In this document: positions 8,051-14,322 of the stretch, piece by piece
Layout of the letters: every line of letters starts with the position of its first letter
How positions within the stretch are numbered: the stretch's first letter is position 1
Assembly: GCA_964461455.1 (NCBI GenBank)
Contig: CAYWUJ010000037.1
Coordinates: 1-23,336, forward strand
DNA from: UBA1413 sp964461455
GTDB lineage: Bacteria > Bacteroidota > Bacteroidia > Bacteroidales > Prolixibacteraceae
Direction: 5' to 3'
DNA: 23,336 nt
Translations under genes and position numbers: made by a program
The notes under the pieces: generated by a model
What the model was told of the DNA's origin: nothing
What the model saw: only the letters and a program-made list of their open reading frames with translations
The model's database searches: none

Positions 8051-9160
8051 TTATTGAAGCCTGGTTTTAAAACTTTTGATGCTCAGCCCGATAAAGGCCA
8101 GCGTAAACAGGGCCAGAATCAGTGTTTCCTTCCAGATGGTGAGAAAGCCTGTCCCTTTGATCATGATATTCTTGATGATGACGATGAAATACCGGGGGGG
8201 CATCACGGCGCTCACCCACTGGTAAACGTCGGGCATGCTCTCGACGGGGAATATAAATCCCGAGAGCAGCACCGTGGGGAGCATTCCGCCTACCAGGGTG
8301 ATGAAGATGGCCTGCTGCATGTTTTTGGCCACCGAAGAGATCAGGATGCCCAGCGAGAGGCTCATCAGGATGTAAAGCATCAGTTCGGCCAGGAGCAGGA
8401 GAAAACTCCCCCTGACGGCCAGTCCGAAGATCAGCCATGAGAGCAGGATGATCAGCAGGGCATCGACAAGAGAGAGGAAGAAATAGGGGATCACTTTCCC
8501 CATGATGATCTGGATGGGTTTCAGCGGGGAGACCAGCAGCACCTCCATGGTGCCGAACTCCTTTTCGCGGGTCAGGGTAATGGAGGTCATCAGCGCGCAA
8601 ATCAAGATCATGATCATGGTGATAAGTCCGGGTACGAACATATACTGGCTTTTCAGGGAAGGGTTATAGATCATGCGGATTTCGGGCTGCACCAGCAGGG
8701 ATCCGGTGATGGCTCCGGCCGCCAGTTCCCTGTTGAAATCGGCCACGATGGAAGAGATGTAATGGGTGGTTTGGGTAGCCACGTTGGGTTCTGAGGCATC
8801 GGTGATGATATGAAGGGTTGCCGTGCCTTCGCCGGTCAGTTTTCTTTCGAAGCCCTCCTCAAAGATAATGACCGCCCTGGTGTTTTTTCCCCTGAGGGCC
8901 TGGTCGGCCCCGGCATAACCGGTCAGGTCATCGCCCCTGATGAAAAAGCCTGAAGAGGAGATTTTCGCGGCGATTTTCCGTGTCGTCTCATCGTGCGACA
9001 GGTCAAGGAAGGAGACCCGGGCATCCTTCAGCTCGGTACTGATGACAAAACCGAAGAGCAGGGTCAGGATGGTGGGAATCCCGAAGAGGATGATCATCGT
9101 CAGGTAATCCCTGAAGATGTGGGTGAACTCTTTTTTGACAAATCCTGTAAAGCGGGTCAT
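8051..9160 (-). CDS. ABC-2 type efflux permease (YbhS-like), proximal subunit
   Basis: A 369-residue protein with the same plan as the downstream permease. KKEFTHIFRDYLTM leads into TM1 (about residues 21-41), an extracytoplasmic domain runs from about 45 to 175, and a C-terminal five-TM block follows. TREKEFGTMEVLLVSPLKP is the coupling motif near TM2. The ATG at 9160 overlaps the stop of the upstream ATPase by 4 nt (ATGA), a sign of translational coupling and of a joint complex. Family knowledge points to export of small amphipathic molecules or drugs, probably handed to the HlyD-type adaptor and TolC-like channel of this operon. Confidence 0.9.
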   Translation of the reverse strand: MTRFTGFVKKEFTHIFRDYLTMIILFGIPTILTLLFGFVISTELKDARVSFLDLSHDETTRKIAAKISSSGFFIRGDDLTGYAGADQALRGKNTRAVIIFEEGFERKLTGEGTATLHIITDASEPNVATQTTHYISSIVADFNRELAAGAITGSLLVQPEIRMIYNPSLKSQYMFVPGLITMIMILICALMTSITLTREKEFGTMEVLLVSPLKPIQIIMGKVIPYFFLSLVDALLIILLSWLIFGLAVRGSFLLLLAELMLYILMSLSLGILISSVAKNMQQAIFITLVGGMLPTVLLSGFIFPVESMPDVYQWVSAVMPPRYFIVIIKNIMIKGTGFLTIWKETLILALFTLAFIGLSIKSFKTRLQ

Positions 9161-9900
9161 AGGGCGGTTTTTGAGGGGCGGGCGATTTTAACGAAGACCT
9201 CTTCGACCGAGGACGCCCGGTAAGCGTTCTTCAGCCGTGCGGGGGTATCGAGGGCCACGATTTTCCCTTCGTTCATGATGGAAATCCTGTCGCAGTATTC
9301 AGCCTCATCCATGTAGTGGGTGGTCACGAAGACGGTGATTCCCCGGGAGGAGGCTTCATAGATCATCTCCCAGAACTGGCGCCGGGCCACGGGGTCCACC
9401 CCGCCGGTAGGTTCATCGAGGAAGACGATGCGGGGTTCGTGGAGAACAGCCACGGCAAAGGCGAGTTTTTGTTTTAACCCCAGGGGAAGGTCATCGATCA
9501 GCCTGTTGCCGTACTCTCCGAAATTGAGCCGGTCGAGAAGGTCGGCCATCCTTTCCCTGATGAGCTTCTTCTTCATGCCGTAAATGCCGCCGTAAAGGGT
9601 GATGTTCTCCCTGACCGTGAGATCGCCGTAGAGGGAGAACTTCTGGCACATGTAACCGATGTTCTTTTTGATCTCCTCGGGTTCCCTGACGGCGTCAAAG
9701 CCTGCCACGACCACCTTCCCCGAAGTGGGCTGCGACAGTCCCGACAATATTCTGATGGCGGTGGTCTTACCGGCGCCGTTGGCTCCCAGGAAGCCAAAGA
9801 TCTCGCCTTCGTACACCTCAAAATTGAGATCGTCGTTGGCGGTGAAGTTCCCGAATTTCTTCACCAGGTTGTTCACGGTGATGACCGCCCTCTTCTCCAT
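9157..9900 (-). CDS. ABC transporter ATP-binding protein (equivalent to the C-terminal half of YbhF)
   Basis: A 247-residue single nucleotide-binding domain. Walker A is GANGAGKTT (residues 39-47), the Q-loop Gln is Q86 (YMCQKFSLY), Walker B is IVFLDEP (D162, E163), and the H-switch is H195 (TTHYMDEAEYCD). The signature motif is LPLGLKQK (138-145) rather than LSGG. Such a degenerate signature is, as far as I recall, usual in the second half of YbhF-type tandem ATPases. With the upstream ATPase it should form a heterodimer that powers the two ABC-2 permeases. Its good Walker A, Q and H residues would pair with the partner's intact LSGG to make the working ATP site. The gene starts at ATG 9900, 21 nt after its partner. 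Confidence 0.92.
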   Translation of the reverse strand: MEKRAVITVNNLVKKFGNFTANDDLNFEVYEGEIFGFLGANGAGKTTAIRILSGLSQPTSGKVVVAGFDAVREPEEIKKNIGYMCQKFSLYGDLTVRENITLYGGIYGMKKKLIRERMADLLDRLNFGEYGNRLIDDLPLGLKQKLAFAVAVLHEPRIVFLDEPTGGVDPVARRQFWEMIYEASSRGITVFVTTHYMDEAEYCDRISIMNEGKIVALDTPARLKNAYRASSVEEVFVKIARPSKTAL

Positions 9901-9921
9901 GATATTCTCTCTTTGTATCGG

Positions 9922-10848
9922 TTACATAACCTCCTGATCACTGTCCATGAGTTCGAGGAACCGGTCCTCAATGCCAGCGCTGATTTCACTGATGGTGACC
10001 CCGGTGAGGCCCCTGCCCCCGAGAAACCGGGAGAGCAGGCGTTCCTGGCCGTCCTCCCTGAAGGTCACATGGACGGCATCGCCGAAGGGGTAAGCCGTAT
10101 GGGTTCCCGGGAACTCCCGCAAGGCGAGGATCAGCTGGTATTTCTCAGCAGCTTTCACGCTGAATAGTATCCTGCTGAAGCCCTCCGTGACCTTTTCGGG
10201 CCGGTCGGTCAGCAGGAGCCTCCCCTCCTGGATCAGGGCTACCCTGTCACAGCGCATGGCCTCATCCATGTAAGGGGTGGAAACGATGACCGTGATGCGG
10301 TGCTCCCTGAGCTGACGGAGCATTTCCCAGAATTCCGTGCGGGAAACGGCATCGACACCGGTGGTAGGTTCATCGAGGACGAGCAACCGAGGCCGGTGGA
10401 TCAGGGCGCACGACAGGGCGAGTTTTTGCTTCATCCCCCCGGAAAGCTGTCCCGCCAGCCGCTTTCTGAAGGGCTCGATATGGGAATAGATGTCCCTGAT
10501 CAGGTCGTAATTCTCCTTCACGGAGGTTCCGAAGACAGAAGCGTAAAAATTCAGGTTTTCCTCGACCGACAGGTCCATGTAGAGGCTGAACCTTCCGGGC
10601 ATATAACCGATCAGGGTGCGCAGTTTCCGGTAATCCTTCACGCCGTCATACCCCAGGAGGGTCATCGTTCCCTCATCGGGGAGGAAGAGAGTGGTGATAA
10701 TCCTGAAGAGCGTGGTTTTCCCGGCACCATCGGGGCCGATAAAGCCGAAGATCTCTCCTTCGTCAGCATCAAAGGAGATATTCTTCAGGGCCTCGCGTTC
10801 CCCGAACCTTTTTCCGATTCCCCGGGCGATGATGGCTTTTGTCGTCAT
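9922..10848 (-). CDS. ABC transporter ATP-binding protein with C-terminal extension (equivalent to the N-terminal half of YbhF)
   Basis: A 308-residue protein with Walker A GPDGAGKTT (38-46), signature LSGGMKQK (135-142) and Walker B LLVLDEP (D159, E160). Two residues that normally sense nucleotide are changed. The Q-loop reads YMPGRFSLY, with Gly at residue 85 where Gln is expected, and the H-switch region reads STPYMDEA, with Pro at 192 in place of His. Residues 225-308 form an extension resembling the C-terminal domain of drug-export ATPases. The changes suggest that its own ATP pocket is inactive while its LSGG serves the partner's pocket. The start codon lies 1 nt after the stop of the adaptor gene, so the genes are tightly packed in the operon. 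Confidence 0.92.
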   Translation of the reverse strand: MTTKAIIARGIGKRFGEREALKNISFDADEGEIFGFIGPDGAGKTTLFRIITTLFLPDEGTMTLLGYDGVKDYRKLRTLIGYMPGRFSLYMDLSVEENLNFYASVFGTSVKENYDLIRDIYSHIEPFRKRLAGQLSGGMKQKLALSCALIHRPRLLVLDEPTTGVDAVSRTEFWEMLRQLREHRITVIVSTPYMDEAMRCDRVALIQEGRLLLTDRPEKVTEGFSRILFSVKAAEKYQLILALREFPGTHTAYPFGDAVHVTFREDGQERLLSRFLGGRGLTGVTISEISAGIEDRFLELMDSDQEVM

Positions 10849-10849
10849 A

Positions 10850-11728
10850 TCAGAAGATGGCTTCTCCGGGCATCCCCGATTTCAGGGTACCGTCATTCTT
10901 CACCTCTATGGTCACGGCATAGACCAGGGTGACCCGTTCTTCCTTGGTCTGGATGATCTTGGGGGTGAATTCCGCCTTATCGGCGATGTGGCTGATGGTT
11001 CCCGGAAAACTCCTGTACCCCTTTTCCCCCTCATCGATTCTCACGGTACAGGAAGCGCCTGTTTGGAGATTCCCCAGCTGTGCACCTGATACATAGACTT
11101 TTAGTCGGACCACCGAGAGGTCGGCGATTTTCACCAGGGGTCTGCCGGCGGCAGTCATCTCCCCTGCTTCGGCATATTTCTCCAGTATGGTCCCCCCCAG
11201 TGGGGCGGGAATGCTACTCCTGCGAATCTGCTCCCCGAGGGTGGCTTTTTTGGCTTCGAGCACCGCCAATTCCGCGGAAATGGGACCTTTCTGGGTGTTG
11301 TTGGCAGCCATCTGCCGGCGAAGGACAGCCACCTGGCCCGTCAGGTCGTCGTACTGCTTCTGTGGTGCTGCGTCCTCTTTCAGCATGTTGGCGATACGGG
11401 AAATGTTCACGTCGAGGTTGGCGATCTGCTGGCTGAGAACCGCATTCTGCGCTTCCACGGGCGTCAGGCGGCTTCTGACGCTCTTCATGGCGGCATCGAT
11501 CTCTCTCATCTGCAGGAAAAAAAGCGTGGTGTCGACCAGGGCCACGGGAGCACCGGCCGCTATGGCAGTCCCCTCCCTGACATCGAAGCGGAGGATGCGG
11601 CCGCTGGTTTCCGCCGAGACCGTCACTTCGGTCACCTCAAAAGTCCCAAAGGCATCAGCCTGGGCTGACTCCTTATGACATCCGGCCATCGCCAGGGCGG
11701 CGGCCAGTAAAATTAAAAACCGAATCAT
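10850..11728 (-). CDS. HlyD/YbhG-type membrane fusion protein (lipoprotein adaptor)
   Basis: A 292-residue protein beginning MIRFLILLAAALAMAGC, a lipoprotein signal with the acylated Cys at residue 17. The biotinyl-lipoyl half-motifs SGRILRFDVREGTAIAAGAP and IPAPLGGTILEKYAEAGEMT flank a long alpha-helical hairpin (about residues 70-160, heptad-rich). A beta-barrel region follows. This is the layout of periplasmic adaptors that link an inner-membrane exporter to a TolC channel. Its first codons overlap the stop of the TolC-like gene by 4 nt, and the ATPase gene begins right after it, so the six transport genes form one unit. Confidence 0.92.
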   Translation of the reverse strand: MIRFLILLAAALAMAGCHKESAQADAFGTFEVTEVTVSAETSGRILRFDVREGTAIAAGAPVALVDTTLFFLQMREIDAAMKSVRSRLTPVEAQNAVLSQQIANLDVNISRIANMLKEDAAPQKQYDDLTGQVAVLRRQMAANNTQKGPISAELAVLEAKKATLGEQIRRSSIPAPLGGTILEKYAEAGEMTAAGRPLVKIADLSVVRLKVYVSGAQLGNLQTGASCTVRIDEGEKGYRSFPGTISHIADKAEFTPKIIQTKEERVTLVYAVTIEVKNDGTLKSGMPGEAIF

Positions 11729-13044
11729 CTGTTTGAAGTATTTAGTTGTACGCCACTGATATTGAGGTATTCGACCCTGGCCATGACTAGGGAGATCTTA
11801 TGGATTTCATGGTTGATGAGCGCCTGCTTCTCGGTATTAAGTTCGTTGAGGTAATCGGTGGCGGTGATGGTCCCGTTGGCGTACTGTGATTCCGCGGCGG
11901 CGGTGATCTTCTTCCTGAGGCCGATAATTCCGGCATCGGTCGCCACCAGGGCCTCCAGGCTGGAAATCTCGGCACTCTTCGCCTCCAGGAGCCGTTCGAG
12001 GTTCCCGGTCAGATCCTGTTTGCGCCCTTCCAGCAATTCCTGCTGAAGCGCCACCACCTTCTTCTCATTTTTGACTTTATCCCAATCCCAGATCGTCCAT
12101 TTTACCCCGGCACCAACGATGTAATAAGGGGCGAATTCATCCTTGAAGAAGTTACTGCCGGGAGGGTTGCCGTACCCCAGGGTGGCGAATCCGAAGGCTT
12201 TGGGCATTCTCTTGCTGCCGATCACCTTATGTGAGGCCTCCAGCTGTTCCTTTTTCAGGTCAAAGATTTCGAGTTCGGGACGTGAGATTTCGCGCGTGAG
12301 GCTGTTTTCCACACGGGGAAGCGTCAATACCGTGGCGGTGTCGGTCTCTATTCCCGTCAAATCCGACAATATCCTCAACAGGGAAGCCTTGCGGATCCTG
12401 TTTTCGGTCAATTGCTGTTCCAGTCTGAGTTTTTCAGAGGAGAGCACGTCGATGCCGGAAGGCAGGAAGAGCCCGTTCTCCACTGCCGAACGGAGTGAAG
12501 TGATCCTTTTGACAATGATATCGAGATAAGTGGCCAGCAGTTCCCTTTGCCGGTCAAGAAGGAGCAGGTTGAAATAACTGTTGTTGATCTGGCTGCGCAA
12601 AGCGTAAAGATCGGCTTCGGTTTGTTTCCCGTTGATGGCCAGGGTGCTTTTTTCCAAAGCCCTGGCTCCTTTTACCGCCCCTCCGTCATAGATCATCTGG
12701 TTGATCTCCAGGTTGACCTTGTATTGCTCGTGGGGCACGGGGGAAATAAGGGACCCGATTCCCGGGATGGGCAGAGACCCCATCACCCCGGAGAGGTCGA
12801 CCACCGAGGAGTTATAGACCACATTACCGGTGACATCAAGGGAGGGAAGCCATCCCTTGGCCATGACGGCATCTTTCAACTGCCATACCGCGTTATGCAC
12901 CTCCTTCTCCCCAGCAACAGGAGAAGCAGAGCAGGCGCTTTCATAACACTCGCCCAGTGTAAGCACCCTTTGTCCAAATGATGCGGTCACCCCCGGAATC
13001 AGGCTCCACAAAAGAAATACAGCTTTTAAATTAACCCTTGTCAT
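11725..13044 (-). CDS. TolC-family outer-membrane efflux protein
   Basis: A 439-residue protein with a signal peptide (MTRVNLKAVFLLWSLIPGVTA, cleavage probably before SFGQ). Two repeated OEP domains follow, each with long helical stretches and short beta segments: INQMIYDGGAVKGARALEKS in the first half and GAGVKWTIWDWDKVKNEKKV in the second. The TolC family forms trimeric channels through the outer membrane and periplasm. It is the first transport gene of the operon, 81 nt after the TetR gene, and should be the exit duct for the ABC-2 exporter. Confidence 0.9.
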   Translation of the reverse strand: MTRVNLKAVFLLWSLIPGVTASFGQRVLTLGECYESACSASPVAGEKEVHNAVWQLKDAVMAKGWLPSLDVTGNVVYNSSVVDLSGVMGSLPIPGIGSLISPVPHEQYKVNLEINQMIYDGGAVKGARALEKSTLAINGKQTEADLYALRSQINNSYFNLLLLDRQRELLATYLDIIVKRITSLRSAVENGLFLPSGIDVLSSEKLRLEQQLTENRIRKASLLRILSDLTGIETDTATVLTLPRVENSLTREISRPELEIFDLKKEQLEASHKVIGSKRMPKAFGFATLGYGNPPGSNFFKDEFAPYYIVGAGVKWTIWDWDKVKNEKKVVALQQELLEGRKQDLTGNLERLLEAKSAEISSLEALVATDAGIIGLRKKITAAAESQYANGTITATDYLNELNTEKQALINHEIHKISLVMARVEYLNISGVQLNTSNR

Positions 13045-13125
13045 GGCTCAGTTTTATAAGGTCTGTTCATCGCAATGTCAGAAAAGGTGCAGGGAAGATC
13101 ACGCCCGCGCCCTGAAAAGCATTTT

Positions 13126-13773
13126 TCACGAGGCCGTTGGCGGGGATCCTTCCGGAAGGGGCGCCCGGGTGATGGCCCTGACCATCAGATCGGCGGCAAA
13201 TGTTTTCCGCTTTTCGATATAGTCATCAAACCCGACCCCCCACTTCTCCAGGATGACGGAAATAAGGCCCCGGGCGGCAAAGGGGAAAACAGTCAGGGAA
13301 GCAATGGACGTCATTAACTGGGGAAAGACTTCACGGGTGATCTGGTACTTCACAAACTCATCATGGTGCTGCCTTTCCAGGGTCTCCCACAACCCAGCGA
13401 TATTGATATTCTCCAACAGTGCACGGAAGCGTTCGGGATGACGGTTCACCTCATTCAGGATGAAGCCGGGAAGCCGTGGATTGCTTCTGAGCAACTCTAT
13501 ATGCTCGTTGAAGTAAAACCTGATTTTTTCTTCCAGGGAGAGATGTTCATCGAAGACCGGGGCAAACCGGCTGAACATCTGATGGGCTACCTTTTCAAAA
13601 ACTACATTGAAAAGGCGCTCCTTGGTGCGGTAATAGTAATGGAGCAGGGACTTATTGATACCGGCCCGGTCGGCAATATCCTGCATGCGGGTACCGTCCA
13701 TTCCTTTTTCAATGAAGACCTCGGTGGCGGCATCAAAGATTCTCCCTTCGGTCTGCCTGTCGTTATCTGCCAT
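13126..13773 (-). CDS. TetR/AcrR-family transcriptional regulator of the efflux operon
   Basis: A 215-residue protein with an N-terminal TetR helix-turn-helix (about residues 12-57): RIFDAATEVFIEKGMDGTRM, then IADRAGINKSLLHYYYRTKE as recognition helix. The rest is a helical ligand-binding and dimerisation domain. Its closest functional parallel by context is E. coli CecR (YbiH), the TetR-family regulator of the ybh efflux operon. It lies on the same strand and directly upstream of the TolC-like gene, so it probably represses its own promoter and thus the whole operon. The AT-rich dyads just upstream of its start are likely operators. The ligand is unknown. Confidence 0.9.
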   Translation of the reverse strand: MADNDRQTEGRIFDAATEVFIEKGMDGTRMQDIADRAGINKSLLHYYYRTKERLFNVVFEKVAHQMFSRFAPVFDEHLSLEEKIRFYFNEHIELLRSNPRLPGFILNEVNRHPERFRALLENINIAGLWETLERQHHDEFVKYQITREVFPQLMTSIASLTVFPFAARGLISVILEKWGVGFDDYIEKRKTFAADLMVRAITRAPLPEGSPPTAS

Positions 13774-13850
13774 TAGGTTTGACTTTGTAATTTAACTTCT
13801 AAATTAAACCATTTTATTTAACTATTTAGTCAAACCACCAAAAAAAAAAA
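13774..13850 (-). promoter_or_regulatory. Promoter/operator region of the TetR efflux operon with nested dyads
   Basis: A strongly AT-rich block ahead of the TetR start. It holds a perfect 9-bp inverted repeat (GGTTTGACT at 13776-13784, AGTCAAACC at 13828-13836) with a 43-bp spacer. Inside it is a 7-bp dyad TAATTTA-N5-TAAATTA (13788-13806), and the octamer-like ATTTAAC occurs at both 13790 and 13816. An A11 run (13840-13850) borders it. On the minus strand TAATTTAG resembles a -7 box (TAnnTTTG), but its distance from the upstream TTTG is longer than usual. Position and symmetry fit autoregulation by the TetR protein; no binding has been shown. Confidence 0.5.
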
Positions 13851-13938
13851 TCAGCTCTGGGTTTTACCACCTCCTGATGGATAGGAAAGGCTCAGGGACC
13901 GGGGTGAACGAAAAGGAGAATTTCATCGCTGCCGGATA

Positions 13939-14163
13939 TTAACCGGCCCATTTTTTCAATGCTATGAAGAGTTTTTGCGCCATTCTCAGGAAGCCCAGGT
14001 CGGTAAGGTGGACTCCGTCGACGGTAGCTTCGAAGTCGTCTCCTGCCAGTTGGTCTCCTTTCATCAGATGAATGTTCCGGTCTCCCCTTTTTCTCATCTC
14101 CTTATAGATACTTCTCAGTTGGCGGTTCTTTTCATACACCTGAGAAGCCACATTTTCGTCGAA
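13939..14163 (-). pseudogene. 3' remnant of an SGNH/GDSL hydrolase gene
   Basis: About 75 residues, starting near FDENVASQVYEKN and ending at the stop at 13939. The stretch VDGVHLTDLGFLRMAQKL carries the Asp-x-x-His catalytic block (here DGVH) of SGNH hydrolases, and the preceding KEMRKRGDRNIHL segment fits the C-terminal third of such enzymes. The Ser-bearing GDS block and the Gly and Asn blocks, about two thirds of a normal protein, are absent. Upstream of about 14166 the frame stays open for a while but no longer resembles the family. No start codon with a sensible context is present. This looks like a gene truncated by deletion or rearrangement when the kinase locus was joined here. Confidence 0.7.
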
Positions 14164-14177
14164 GGCCCTTCGGAAAT

Positions 14178-14208
14178 TATCAAATTGATAACCAATTTCA
14201 GAATGATA
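14178..14208 (+). promoter_or_regulatory. Paired dyads upstream of the kinase gene; candidate response-regulator autoregulatory site
   Basis: TATCAAATTGATA (14178-14190) is a perfect 13-bp odd palindrome. A second element, TTTCAGAATGATA (14196-14208), is centred 18 bp away. The first is the exact reverse complement of the dyad at 18146-18158, and the second matches the one at 18165-18177 in 11 of 13 positions. No sigma-54 -24/-12 pair follows before the kinase ATG at 14323, so if the regulator binds here it may repress or tune an ordinary promoter. Confidence 0.6.
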
Positions 14209-14322
14209 TGCTATTCTTATTTTTACTACCTTTCCTGCACTTATGAATTTGTTGAACCAACATTGGGCCGAATTATAAAGAGCATTGAGTCATTTCCACA
14301 GAGAATTCACACCCGGCGCGTT

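Noticed and set aside
13975..14322. In-frame upstream extension of the hybrid kinase (116 extra codons)
   Set aside because: It overlaps the SGNH remnant on the other strand and the regulatory dyads, has no recognisable domain, and would place a long cytoplasmic tail before TM1. ATG 14323 gives the usual short N-terminus.
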